A stretch of 64,000 nt of DNA from Ligilactobacillus salitolerans (GTDB lineage: Bacteria > Bacillota > Bacilli > Lactobacillales > Lactobacillaceae): assembly GCF_003864415.1 (NCBI RefSeq), contig NZ_BFFP01000004.1, forward strand, positions 39,183 to 103,182, written 5' to 3'. The notes below the pieces were generated by a model. The model was not told the origin of the DNA and did not search any database. It saw only the letters and a list, made by a program, of their open reading frames with translations. Position numbers and translations under genes: made by a program. Of the stretch, positions 28,544 through 36,418 are shown piece after piece. The number at the start of each line of letters is the position of its first letter. The stretch's first letter is position 1.

Positions 28544-30256
28544 TTAAATCGCCATGGACTCTTTATCGGACTGAAATTGTTCGGAGATCCGTTGAAATGC
28601 TCCCGGCTCAACTGTATCAACAGCCTGCGAAATGGTATCTAAGGCAGCGACATAATTGTAATCATGCTGAAATTCACTGAGAGCTTGTTGATAAGCTTGT
28701 TCCACCTCAGGATATCTGTTACGGTAGCGATTTGAATACTGCAAAAGCCGTTCCGCAAGCTTGGAACTGTCTTCTATCTCTGTCGTTTTATGATCCAAAA
28801 CATCTAAGTCTGATTGAGTGTTGATCAAAGTTTTAGTGATCACAGCCATATCGATCTTCATCTTATTCAAATCAGCATCCAGCGTCTCAATTTCCTGACT
28901 GACTTTAAAGAAATACTCTAAATAGTTATCTGGTAAACCTGGTAAATTTAACTTTTCCAGCTCACGTTTCATTCTGTGGATCTCAGTATCAAATGTTTCA
29001 ACGGCAGTTAAAGCATCTTGTTCTTCTTTCCACAGCCCTGAAATACTTTGGTTGATTTTTTGCTGTTCTTCCTCAGTCTCAGTCAGTGTTTGTTCGTCTT
29101 GTTCAACTTGAGCAAGCGCTTTTGAGTAAACCAAGCCGGTGCTTTGTTCGATCGCATGATCGATATGTTCAAAATTATCTTGGATCTTCTTTAATGTTTG
29201 TTCCAAAGCAGCTGAACGTTCCTCTTCCTGCTCGTTAAATGTATAATTTTGCCCTAAACGGTCCAACTCGATTGCCAGCTCTTTTTGCTGTGTTTGTGCA
29301 TGCTGTAAGAACTTGCCAAAAACTGCTAATTTTTGTGACAACTGCTGTGCTGCTGTGTACTCTAACTCGATTGCAGCATAGATCTGATCGATCTCTTGAA
29401 TGATCTGAGCGTCTAGCTCTTGAGCAGCATCTAATTTCAGGCGTTTTAAGTTCTCCTCATTTTCTTGAACTTGCGAATTAAGCCGCTCCACCTTAGCACC
29501 CAGATCTTCACTAAATAAGCAATTAGACTCCTTCATCTGCTGCAAACCAGCTTTCAATTCAGCTAACTGCTCAGGAAAGACGTTGTTTAAATTTTTAAAT
29601 AATGGTGGAACTTGGCTCACGGCATCTTCCAAGTCATTCATATCAGCTTTTAATTGATTTAAAGGTTCTTCCGAACTAACATAGTCGCCGCTTTCTGAAA
29701 GTTTAGTGTAATTCGCGAAATCAGCCTCAATGTCAGCAGATTTTTCTTCTAATTGATCAATGCTTGGGCCAAAAGAGAAATTTTTGGACAGTAAAGTAGA
29801 GCGCAGTCCCTGATACTTATACTGCAGGCGCTTCAATTCGCCTTCATGCTGTCTAGTGCTTTCCTCGATCCCAGATAACTTGGATTGCAATTCATTGTAG
29901 TGCTGCTGCGCCCCAGCCGTCTTATTTTGCAAGATTTTTAATTCACGCGACAGGCGAAAAAATTGGTAATGCCCTAAAGCATCTTCCAAATCAGTGATCC
30001 GTTCCGACAATTCAGGCAGTTCCCGGTTTTTTAAGTAATGGTAACCCTTATCCAAGGTCTCGAATTCACTCAAGCTTTCACCTGAAAGGTTAAGCTGACT
30101 GATTTCAGCCAACTTGCTGTCCAAGGAATGCTTGGCTATTTTTTCAACATTAGTTTTTTCCTGTCCAAGTCTTTCGCTGTAGCTTCGTTGAAAATACAAC
30201 ACAGCGAGATAGCCTACCACTGCGACGACTACGATCGCGATTAGAAAGATTACCAT
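28544..30256 (-). CDS. ezrA: Septation ring regulator EzrA
   Basis: A 570-residue protein: an N-terminal membrane helix (VIFLIAIVVVAVVGYLAVLYF, residues 2-22), then almost entirely coiled coil forming spectrin-like repeats in the cytoplasm. EzrA limits FtsZ polymerisation and links it to PBP1 and SepF. The longest frame begins at 30322, but ATG 30256 places the membrane helix at the N-terminus as in the family and is preceded by AGGGTGGGA. It diverges from the reductase gene at 30438. Confidence 0.95.
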   Translation of the reverse strand: MVIFLIAIVVVAVVGYLAVLYFQRSYSERLGQEKTNVEKIAKHSLDSKLAEISQLNLSGESLSEFETLDKGYHYLKNRELPELSERITDLEDALGHYQFFRLSRELKILQNKTAGAQQHYNELQSKLSGIEESTRQHEGELKRLQYKYQGLRSTLLSKNFSFGPSIDQLEEKSADIEADFANYTKLSESGDYVSSEEPLNQLKADMNDLEDAVSQVPPLFKNLNNVFPEQLAELKAGLQQMKESNCLFSEDLGAKVERLNSQVQENEENLKRLKLDAAQELDAQIIQEIDQIYAAIELEYTAAQQLSQKLAVFGKFLQHAQTQQKELAIELDRLGQNYTFNEQEEERSAALEQTLKKIQDNFEHIDHAIEQSTGLVYSKALAQVEQDEQTLTETEEEQQKINQSISGLWKEEQDALTAVETFDTEIHRMKRELEKLNLPGLPDNYLEYFFKVSQEIETLDADLNKMKIDMAVITKTLINTQSDLDVLDHKTTEIEDSSKLAERLLQYSNRYRNRYPEVEQAYQQALSEFQHDYNYVAALDTISQAVDTVEPGAFQRISEQFQSDKESMAI

Positions 30257-30437
30257 GAAATCCCACCCTTTTATAGTACTTTCGATTTTATAACCAGCCT
30301 TCCACATTAGCTGCAAAGACATGTTAAATTAAAATCTGCTTTTTTAGTTGATATTCGTGCAGATCCCGTTTAAAATTTACTTCTAATTATATCATAACAA
30401 TAGTAGTTTATATACGATTTTAATGGAGGAATTTGAT

Positions 30438-30887
30438 TTGAGCGATTCATTATTAGCATTACAAGTAGACGCTCTTCTAGAAAACGAGCATGATTTGGTC
30501 GCCAATTTAGCCAATTCGGCTGCCCTGCTCTATCAGGAGCTTCCTGATATCAATTGGGCCGGATATTATCTTTATGATAAAACTAACCAACAACTTAACC
30601 TCGGTCCTTTTCAAGGAAAAGTTGCCTGCATGCATATCGAACTAGGCAGCGGTGTCTGCGGGAGCGCCTTTGCCAGTCAAAAGATCCAGCGAGTCGCAAA
30701 CGTCCATGAATTTCCCGGTCATATCGCCTGTGACTCTGCCAGCAATTCCGAGATCGTTTTGCCTCTCACCAAAAATAGCCAACAAATTGGTGTTTTAGAC
30801 ATTGATTCACCTTTGTTGGACCGTTTTAGCCCCGAGGATGAAGATAATTTGACTGAATTCAGAAACCGGCTGCTGGAACACCTTTAA
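30438..30887 (+). CDS. msrC: Free methionine-(R)-sulfoxide reductase (GAF domain)
   Basis: A 149-residue single GAF domain. Cysteines C64, C74 and C98 keep the exact 10- and 24-residue spacing of characterised fRMsr enzymes, in VACMHIELGSGVCG and GHIACDSASNSEIV. The enzyme reduces free Met-(R)-sulfoxide. An in-frame ATG at 30423 contains the SD GGAGG itself, so TTG at 30438, 8 bases after it, is the start. The symbol msrC (YtsP in Bacillus) is by family. Confidence 0.92.
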   Translation: MSDSLLALQVDALLENEHDLVANLANSAALLYQELPDINWAGYYLYDKTNQQLNLGPFQGKVACMHIELGSGVCGSAFASQKIQRVANVHEFPGHIACDSASNSEIVLPLTKNSQQIGVLDIDSPLLDRFSPEDEDNLTEFRNRLLEHL

Positions 30888-30937
30888 TTTTCTCCTGCTT
30901 TTTACTCCATCAAGACTAAAGACCACCCACTTAAGGC

Positions 30938-30966
30938 TTGACTTTTACCTGTCAGGCTGGTATGTT
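30938..30966 (+). promoter_or_regulatory. rpsD promoter
   Basis: TTGACT (30938-30943), 17-base spacer, TATGTT (30961-30966). Transcription would begin near 30973, leaving a leader of about 168 bases before rpsD. Confidence 0.8.
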
Positions 30967-30972
30967 AGCAGT

Positions 30973-31140
30973 TGTGTAAAATAATGCAGCAGTAAACGGT
31001 AAGAACGTCAACAGTTCGTTGCCCCTTAGGGTATGGCTAGTAACTTTTCGGCTGCAAAAGCGAACGTTCAGAACAAACTGCACGAATACTAAGTTTACAG
31101 GATTATTTTACTCCAAAAAAATTATTGGAGGAATTACATT
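30973..31140 (+). promoter_or_regulatory. Structured rpsD leader (S4 autoregulatory leader)
   Basis: A perfect 10-bp closing helix joins GTAAAATAAT (30976-30985) and ATTATTTTAC (31102-31111), enclosing about 116 bases of further structure. The closing strand ends 30 bases before the start codon. Bacillus S4 represses its own gene by binding its mRNA leader; this leader has the right location and size for the Firmicutes S4-leader class. Assignment to that class is by position, not by a covariance search. Confidence 0.75.
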
Positions 31141-31749
31141 ATGCGTTATACAGGTCCAGCTTGGAAAGTTTCTCGTCGTTTAGGTGTTTCACTTTCCGGC
31201 ACAGGTAAAGAATTAGCTCGTCGTCCATATGCACCAGGTCAACACGGTCAAAACAACCGCCGTAAACTTTCAGAATACGGTCTTCAGTTACAAGAAAAGC
31301 AAAAATTACGTATGACATACGGTTTGTCAGAACGTCAATTCCATAACCTTTTCTTGAAGGCTGGTAAGATCCGTGAAGGTAAGCACGGTGATAACTTCAT
31401 GATCTTGTTGGAACGTCGTTTGGATAACGTTGTTTTCCGTTTAGGTTTAGCAACGACTCGTCGCCAAGCACGTCAGCTTGTTAACCATGGTCACATCACA
31501 GTTGATGGCCAACGCGTTGACATCCCTTCTTTTGAAGTAAAACCTGGACAAGTTATTTCTTTGCGCGAACGTTCAAAGAACTTGCAAGTTGTTAAGGATG
31601 CTTTGGAAGCAGTTGTTGGTCGTCCTGCATTTGTTTCATTTGATGATAACAAATTAGAAGGTTCACTCGTTCGTTTGCCAGAACGTGAAGAATTGGATGC
31701 TAATATCGACGAAGCTCTGATCGTTGAATACTACAACCAACTTGGTTAA
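31141..31749 (+). CDS. rpsD: 30S ribosomal protein S4
   Basis: A 202-residue protein. The N-terminal [15 protein letters not shown] and the S4 RNA-binding domain (about 92-155: [32 protein letters not shown]) identify S4, a primary 16S rRNA binder and translational repressor. The N-terminus lacks the zinc cysteines of some S4 forms (C- type). Codon choice is highly biased relative to neighbours, as expected for strong expression. It is a single-gene unit with its own promoter, leader and terminator. Confidence 0.99.
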   Translation: MRYTGPAWKVSRRLGVSLSGTGKELARRPYAPGQHGQNNRRKLSEYGLQLQEKQKLRMTYGLSERQFHNLFLKAGKIREGKHGDNFMILLERRLDNVVFRLGLATTRRQARQLVNHGHITVDGQRVDIPSFEVKPGQVISLRERSKNLQVVKDALEAVVGRPAFVSFDDNKLEGSLVRLPEREELDANIDEALIVEYYNQLG

Positions 31750-31755
31750 TTTCTT

Positions 31756-31783
31756 TAAAAAGCTCGCTTTGCGGGCTTTTTTT
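31756..31783 (+). terminator. rpsD terminator
   Basis: Stem AAAAGC(T)CGC/GCG(G)GCTTTT with a 3-base loop and a run of seven T. Confidence 0.9.
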
Positions 31784-31926
31784 GTACCCTTTTCAGCCTT
31801 TTTTGCACTATACAAGTTTCTTGGTGAAAAGTTACCTTGTCACTGAATCTAGCGCGAAATCGCCGCTTAAATTAGAATTTGCCTAATACAATAATCTATA
31901 CAAATACAGTTTGAAGGAGGGTTCAA

Positions 31927-33213
31927 GTGAAACCATTAGCTTACCGGATGCGTCCCACTAAAATTGATGAAGTCGTCGGTCAAAAGCATCTAGTTGGCCC
32001 TGGGAAGATCATCGCGCGAATGGTTAAAGCCAGACTGCTAACTTCGATGATCCTCTATGGGCCTCCAGGAACTGGTAAAACTAGTATTGCAAGTGCGATC
32101 GCGGGTTCTACAAAATACGCCTTCCGTGCCTTAAACGCTGCAACTGACTCAAAAAAAGAGCTTGAAGCTGTTGTGGCAGAAGCCAAAATGAGCGGCACGG
32201 TCGTTTTGATGCTAGATGAGATCCATCGACTGACCAAACCCAAACAGGATTTCTTGTTGCCGCACTTAGAAAATGGACGGATCATTCTGATCGGTGCCAC
32301 AACTGAAAACCCATATATCTCGATCAGTCCAGCGATCCGCAGCAGAACCCAAATTTTTGAGGTCAAACCATTAAGTCCCGCTGATATAAAAGAAGCAATC
32401 GAGCGTGCCTTACACGATAGTCAAAACGGCTTGGGTCAAATGAAGATCAAATTAACCCCTGCTGCAATGGATCATCTGACTAACGCGACCCATGGCGATC
32501 TGCGCAGTACTTTAAATGCATTAGAATTAGCCGCGAAGTCTACCGAACCGGAGCAAGAAAGCGCCACGATCACATTGGATCTGTCTGTTGTCGAAGAGTG
32601 TCTGCAAAGAAAGGCTTTAGTCCAAGATAAAAACGGTGACGCACACTACGACGTGATCTCAGCCTTTCAAAAATCGATCCGCGGCTCAGACGCTGATGCA
32701 GCCTTGCATTATTTGGCTCGTCTTTTAGAGGCTGGAGATATGATCTCGGTTGATCGGCGGCTTTTAACGATTGCTTATGAGGATATCGGTCTAGCTAACC
32801 CGCAAGCAGCTGCTAGAACTGTGAATGCCGTGACGGCTGCGGAAAAAATTGGTTTGCCTGAAGCTAGGATCCCTTTAGCGAATGCCGTAATCGAGTTATG
32901 CCTTTCTCCCAAGTCCAATTCAGCCATTTCAGCAATAGATGCTGCATTAGCGGATATTAGAGCCGGCAATTACGGAGATGTTCCGAATCGTTTAAAAGAT
33001 TCCCACTACCAGGGAGCAGACCAGCTTGGACATGGAACAGAATATAAATTTCCCCATGATTATCCGCACGACTGGGTCCAACAAGAATATCTGCCAGCAA
33101 AATTGCGGACGCGTCAGTATTATCAGCCAAAAGAAAATGGAAAAATCGAACAAGCTTATAAAAAACAGTATGATTCTCTCAGAGCGGCTCAAAAAAATAA
33201 AGGTCCCCGTTAA
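31927..33213 (+). CDS. rarA: Replication-associated recombination protein A (AAA+ ATPase)
   Basis: A 428-residue MgsA/WRNIP1-family AAA+ protein acting at stalled replication forks. Walker A is GPPGTGKT (residues 45-52), Walker B VLMLDEIHRL, sensor 1 LIGATTENPYISI, followed by the lid and the C-terminal tetramerisation domain (ALHYLARLLEAGDMISVDRRL). GTG start 6 bases after AAGGAGGG. Upstream 31784-31926 has no clear promoter. Confidence 0.96.
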   Translation: MKPLAYRMRPTKIDEVVGQKHLVGPGKIIARMVKARLLTSMILYGPPGTGKTSIASAIAGSTKYAFRALNAATDSKKELEAVVAEAKMSGTVVLMLDEIHRLTKPKQDFLLPHLENGRIILIGATTENPYISISPAIRSRTQIFEVKPLSPADIKEAIERALHDSQNGLGQMKIKLTPAAMDHLTNATHGDLRSTLNALELAAKSTEPEQESATITLDLSVVEECLQRKALVQDKNGDAHYDVISAFQKSIRGSDADAALHYLARLLEAGDMISVDRRLLTIAYEDIGLANPQAAARTVNAVTAAEKIGLPEARIPLANAVIELCLSPKSNSAISAIDAALADIRAGNYGDVPNRLKDSHYQGADQLGHGTEYKFPHDYPHDWVQQEYLPAKLRTRQYYQPKENGKIEQAYKKQYDSLRAAQKNKGPR

Positions 33214-33259
33214 ATGAGCGACCCTGTTAAACGTACATTTAATACTCATTTTACGGATC

Positions 33260-33311
33260 AAGCGCGAAACTGTCTGCTTGAACAAAGCCGGGCACTCACA
33301 GAATTGCGCTT
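33260..33311 (+). other. Rod-like RNA hairpin in the rarA-6S interval
   Basis: Paired segments: 33260-33265 with 33306-33311 (AAGCGC/GCGCTT), 33267-33268 with 33304-33305, 33270-33273 with 33298-33301, and apical GCTT/AAGC (33276-33279 with 33285-33288). No U-tract follows, so it is not an ordinary rarA terminator. It ends about 20 bases before the TATAAT of the next RNA. Function unknown. Confidence 0.5.
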
Positions 33312-33329
33312 TCATGGATGATGTGCTAC

Positions 33330-33335
33330 TATAAT
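33330..33335 (+). promoter_or_regulatory. -10 box of the non-coding RNA after rarA
   Basis: Perfect TATAAT; no clear -35 (TTGCGC lies 20 bases upstream). Transcription would start near 33341. Confidence 0.6.
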
Positions 33336-33340
33336 TATGA

Positions 33341-33554
33341 GTTCTGTAGCATACGCGTTTCCTCATCACGTAAGGTTGACCGAACAATTATCAATACACT
33401 TGCTTTGCTCCAATAACTTGTAGTCTGGCAAACTCATTTCACTTGAGTCCCACAAACAAGCGCGGAGCAATATTCCTGCATTCTGCGGGTACAACTACCG
33501 AGGTAATTAACGGTGCGAACGGAATTACGGCCTAGTTTTCTAGGTCGTTTTTTT
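33341..33554 (+). ncRNA. ssrS: Probable 6S RNA (SsrS)
   Basis: A gene-free stretch with a perfect -10 and a strong terminator defines an RNA of about 214 bases. It folds as a long interrupted rod: CTGTA pairs with TACGG near the ends; TTTGCTCC (near 33405) pairs with GGAGCAA (near 33466); and an apical hairpin of ACTCA/TGAGT is flanked by TGG/CCA and CTTGT/ACAAG. A wide unpaired region lies between, resembling the 6S central bubble. 6S RNA adjoins rarA in many Firmicutes. The call rests on size, shape and synteny. Confidence 0.55.
33529..33554 (+). terminator. Terminator of the putative 6S RNA
   Basis: 7-bp stem GGCCTAG/CTAGGTC with a 4-base loop and a run of seven T. Confidence 0.88.
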
Positions 33555-33626
33555 GTGTGCCCCTCAATTTTACTGGTTCAAGTTACAGCTAAAATCCTAC
33601 AGAAATACATATTTAAGGAGAAAAAA

Positions 33627-33914
33627 ATGCACAAGACAGCTTTAGTTTTACTATTTATCATCGCCATCGCACTTTTCATAATCGGTCTGTTCTTATTTAA
33701 CCACCGCAACCGGCCTTTTTTCATCTTTCACCCTGAAAAGGAACATGGTCTCCGTGTTTTTTGTACCTATTTTGGCGGGTTTGTTCTCTTATGCGCAACA
33801 GCAACGATCATCGCGGTCTTTATCGATCTTAATGCCCTCATTTTCCCCCTGCTTTTGGTCGATGCCTTGTGTGCGTTTATCATTCCGTTTGTTTTATGGG
33901 CCTATACTTTGTGA
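33627..33914 (+). CDS. Small membrane protein of unknown function
   Basis: A 95-residue protein with three hydrophobic helices: about 5-23, 46-66 and 70-92. A short basic/aromatic loop HRNRPFFIFHPEKEHG follows the first helix. I do not recognise a named family. ATG 33627 follows AAGGAG; a longer frame starting at 33513 would run through the 6S terminator and is rejected. It is a monocistronic unit ending in its own terminator, between the 6S RNA and the universal stress gene. Confidence 0.75.
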   Translation: MHKTALVLLFIIAIALFIIGLFLFNHRNRPFFIFHPEKEHGLRVFCTYFGGFVLLCATATIIAVFIDLNALIFPLLLVDALCAFIIPFVLWAYTL

Positions 33915-33950
33915 AAGTCGCTTCAAAAAAAGCGATTTCACTTTCTTTTT
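33911..33950 (+). terminator. Terminator of the small membrane protein gene
   Basis: Stem GTGAAA(g)TCGCTT/AAGCGATTTCAC (33911-33941) with a T-rich tail. It overlaps the last codon and stop. Confidence 0.85.
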
Positions 33951-34000
33951 GCTTATAAAAAAGTTAGAATGTAAGTGGAAACATAGAAAGGGTGAGCATC

Positions 34001-34495
34001 ATGTTGCAAAGTTACGAAAATATATTAGTACCTGTTGATGGCTCTTATGAAGCTGAATTAGCCTTTAAAAAAGCTGTCAGCGTCGCTAAAAGAAACGGAG
34101 AAAATAGTTCGATCCATTTGGTTCATGTCGTCGATACCCGCGCCTTCCAGAATATTTCTAGTTTTGATACAGCAATGGTAGAAGAAGTCTCTGAGTCAGC
34201 GAAAAAGACGATCGAGGGCTATATCGAAGAAGCTAAACAAGACGGCATCAAGAATATTGATTATTCGATCGAGTATGGTGCACCTAAACTCGTGATTGCA
34301 AAGGATTTGCCCGCAGAAAAAAATATCGACTTGATCATGATCGGAGCAACAGGCTTGAACGCCGTCGAACGGATCTTAGTCGGTTCAGTGACTGAATACG
34401 TCACTCGCAATGCAAATGTCGACGTTTTAGTAGTTAGAACAGACCTGGATAACAAACCTGCCCTGAGCAAGGAACAGCGTAAAGGACAAGACTAA
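34001..34495 (+). CDS. Universal stress protein (UspA family)
   Basis: A 164-residue Usp domain: N-terminal YENILVPVDGSYEAELAFKKAV and the ATP-binding GATGLNAVERILVGSVTEYV (GxxGx9G(S/T) form), so it is probably an ATP-binding Usp. It has a short charged C-terminal tail. A GTG at 33992 is in frame, but ATG 34001 is better spaced from AAAGGGTG. Single gene; physiological role not predictable beyond stress or starvation survival. Confidence 0.92.
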   Translation: MLQSYENILVPVDGSYEAELAFKKAVSVAKRNGENSSIHLVHVVDTRAFQNISSFDTAMVEEVSESAKKTIEGYIEEAKQDGIKNIDYSIEYGAPKLVIAKDLPAEKNIDLIMIGATGLNAVERILVGSVTEYVTRNANVDVLVVRTDLDNKPALSKEQRKGQD

Positions 34496-34512
34496 ATTCA
34501 CTTAAAAATAAC

Positions 34513-34577
34513 AAAAGCTGCCATTTCCCCAGATCGAGTCTGAAAGAGACTAAATCTGAACAAAATGGCAGCTTTTT
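34513..34577. terminator. Bidirectional terminator between usp and tag
   Basis: Outer stem AAAAGCTGCCATTT/AAATGGCAGCTTTT, inner stems CAGAT/ATCTG and AGTCT/AGACT form a continuous rod. T-tracts are present on both strands, serving the convergent usp and tag genes. Confidence 0.88.
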
Positions 34578-34589
34578 AGCAGAGTTAAG

Positions 34590-35147
34590 TTAATCATACT
34601 TAGCGGAGCATGCTTCCAAATGATCATTGACAAGCCCGGCAGCTTGCATAAATGAATAAATAATAGTTGGACCAACAAATTCAAAACCCATCTTTTTCAA
34701 ATCGCGAGAAATCGTTTGCGAAAGTTTTGTTTGGGCAGGAACTTCTTCTGGGTGCTGCCAATGATTGATGTGCGGTGTATTGTCGACATAAGCCCAAATC
34801 AGCCGGTCGAAACTGCCGCCCTGCTTTTCTAGAGAATTCACAACTTGGGCATTTTTGAGAATGGCATGTATTTTTCTTTTATTGCGGATGATTCTAGCAT
34901 CTCCGCTGATTGCAGCAATTTCAGGCTGAGTTAACCGGACGATCCTACACGGTTCAAAGTCCCTAAAATCTGCGCGAAATGCAGTCCGCTTGTTTAAAAT
35001 AGTTTGCCAGCTCAACCCCGCCTGCATCAATTCTAGGCTCAACATCTCAAAGAGCTGCTTGTCGCCATGCAATTCTTTGCCCCACTCTTGATCGTGATAG
35101 GTTTTCATATTAGCCGGAGCATTCAATGCCCATCCGCAACTTGTCAT
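34590..35147 (-). CDS. tag: DNA-3-methyladenine glycosylase I
   Basis: A 185-residue base-excision enzyme removing 3-methyladenine. The zinc snap is complete: Cys4, His18, His176 and Cys180, matching the E. coli Tag ligands. The N-terminus MTSCGWALN and YHDQEWG are diagnostic. A longer frame starts at 35207, but ATG 35147 follows GGAGGGATCTT and gives the correct N-terminal zinc residue. It is convergent with usp. Confidence 0.96.
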   Translation of the reverse strand: MTSCGWALNAPANMKTYHDQEWGKELHGDKQLFEMLSLELMQAGLSWQTILNKRTAFRADFRDFEPCRIVRLTQPEIAAISGDARIIRNKRKIHAILKNAQVVNSLEKQGGSFDRLIWAYVDNTPHINHWQHPEEVPAQTKLSQTISRDLKKMGFEFVGPTIIYSFMQAAGLVNDHLEACSAKYD

Positions 35148-35234
35148 AAGATCCCTCCAATTTAATTCACTACTACAAAGTACGAAAAAAATTGTTATTT
35201 TTATCAATTATTCGCAAAATATTTCCTAGTTGCT

Positions 35235-36083
35235 TTAAATTTCTAAAACAGGAACACCAGAAATCACTGTTTCCAACATTTTGTCCGCCATATCGCCAAA
35301 TTTATCCTGAGAATGCGACTCATGAAAAAGATAAATATCCAAGGCACTCATAAACAATAAGACTTGCTGGCAAGCTTTCTGCGGGATCTCAAATTCCAGC
35401 AATGATTGATAGCCAGCGATGAAACTCTGGCGCAATTCCCGGTCCGTGACTTCAAAGAAAAAGAATTTAATAAAATCCTCATACTGGCAGCCAATGTGAG
35501 CCCATTCAAAATCAAGCAAAATATACTTGTCCTGATAACGCATGATATTTCTTGTACTGAAGTCCCCATGTAAAACTACTTTTTTTAATTTAGAGTATTC
35601 CTGGTCGGCTGCAGGTATATCCTTTTGAACATGCTTCAGCCCCGCCTGCAAAGCCTGCCGGTGCTTCTCATCTCGCACCTGCCCCATCTTTTGCTTGATT
35701 TGTTCAGACAAGGGCCGATCATCATGAGGAACTGCCACTTGATCTGTCACTTTTCGATGAAATTCAGCGATCAGCCTGCCATAAATATATGCACGTTCAT
35801 CGCTCAATTGTTCTTGATCCACATCAGTTAATTGCCGATCTTTTAAAACAACAACGTAATTATCACCAAAAATTACTGTCCCGATAAAAATCTCGGGACA
35901 ATATTTCTGATCAACATGCTGCTCAGCATAAAAAATATCTTCATTCTTGAAAATTTTAACGAAGAGCTCAGTGTGGTAATATTTACTATATCCAGTCAAA
36001 TGCTGATTGCCTGCCACATCGTGGATCTTGGTCAGATCAGCTTGGTAATAATCATTTAAAAAGTCAATTAAAACGTTATCCAT
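35235..36083 (-). CDS. Phosphotransferase (APH/choline kinase-like)
   Basis: A 282-residue small-molecule kinase of the aminoglycoside phosphotransferase fold. The catalytic loop VVLHGDFSTRN has the HxDxxxxN pattern and the metal site is ILLDFEWA. The N-lobe contains TGYSKYYHTELFVKIFK. The substrate cannot be read; it may be a metabolite kinase rather than a resistance enzyme. It lies upstream of tag on the same strand with an 87-base gap. Confidence 0.8.
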   Translation of the reverse strand: MDNVLIDFLNDYYQADLTKIHDVAGNQHLTGYSKYYHTELFVKIFKNEDIFYAEQHVDQKYCPEIFIGTVIFGDNYVVVLKDRQLTDVDQEQLSDERAYIYGRLIAEFHRKVTDQVAVPHDDRPLSEQIKQKMGQVRDEKHRQALQAGLKHVQKDIPAADQEYSKLKKVVLHGDFSTRNIMRYQDKYILLDFEWAHIGCQYEDFIKFFFFEVTDRELRQSFIAGYQSLLEFEIPQKACQQVLLFMSALDIYLFHESHSQDKFGDMADKMLETVISGVPVLEI

Positions 36084-36418
36084 TAGAACGCACCCTTTTC
36101 TAGCGAAGCAATTATTAATGTAATTTTACGTTAAAAAAAAATCTCTCGCAACAAATCAAGCCTTTTCATCAATGCTTTCACACAATTTCCAACTGCCAGA
36201 ATGACTTTTTCCCGTTGATAACCGCTCTTAGTTGAAAAAAATTTTTCAATTACTTTGATTCAGGGACTTTTTCCTAAGTATTAATTGCACTCTGCCTGTA
36301 TTTAAGGTACATTATAAACCGTGACTCAAATTTATTTCACAACTTTCATACAATATGTTGGATCCAATTTTCATAAACCATTCATCCAGCAAAATAACAA
36401 AAAAAGGACTGAGTTAAA
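36084..36418 (+). promoter_or_regulatory. Intergenic region with probable permease promoter
   Basis: An AT-rich 335-base gap between divergent genes. The best plus-strand promoter is TTGCAC (36285-36290), 17 bases, TACATT (36308-36313), leaving a leader of about 100 bases before the permease start. No small ORF or strong hairpin was found. Confidence 0.45.

Noticed and set aside
32992..33387. 131-codon minus-strand frame over the end of rarA
   Set aside because: It overlaps rarA and the structured RNA region, lacks an SD and looks like no known protein.
33214..33560. RNase P RNA, tmRNA or SRP RNA in the rarA-usp gap
   Set aside because: No RNase P P4-type core, no tmRNA tag-peptide frame or CCA end, and no SRP GGAA/GCAGC-type Alu or S domain sequence was seen; the length also fits poorly.
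33513..33626. N-terminal extension of the small membrane protein
   Set aside because: It would begin inside the 6S terminator stem; AAGGAG is placed for the ATG at 33627.
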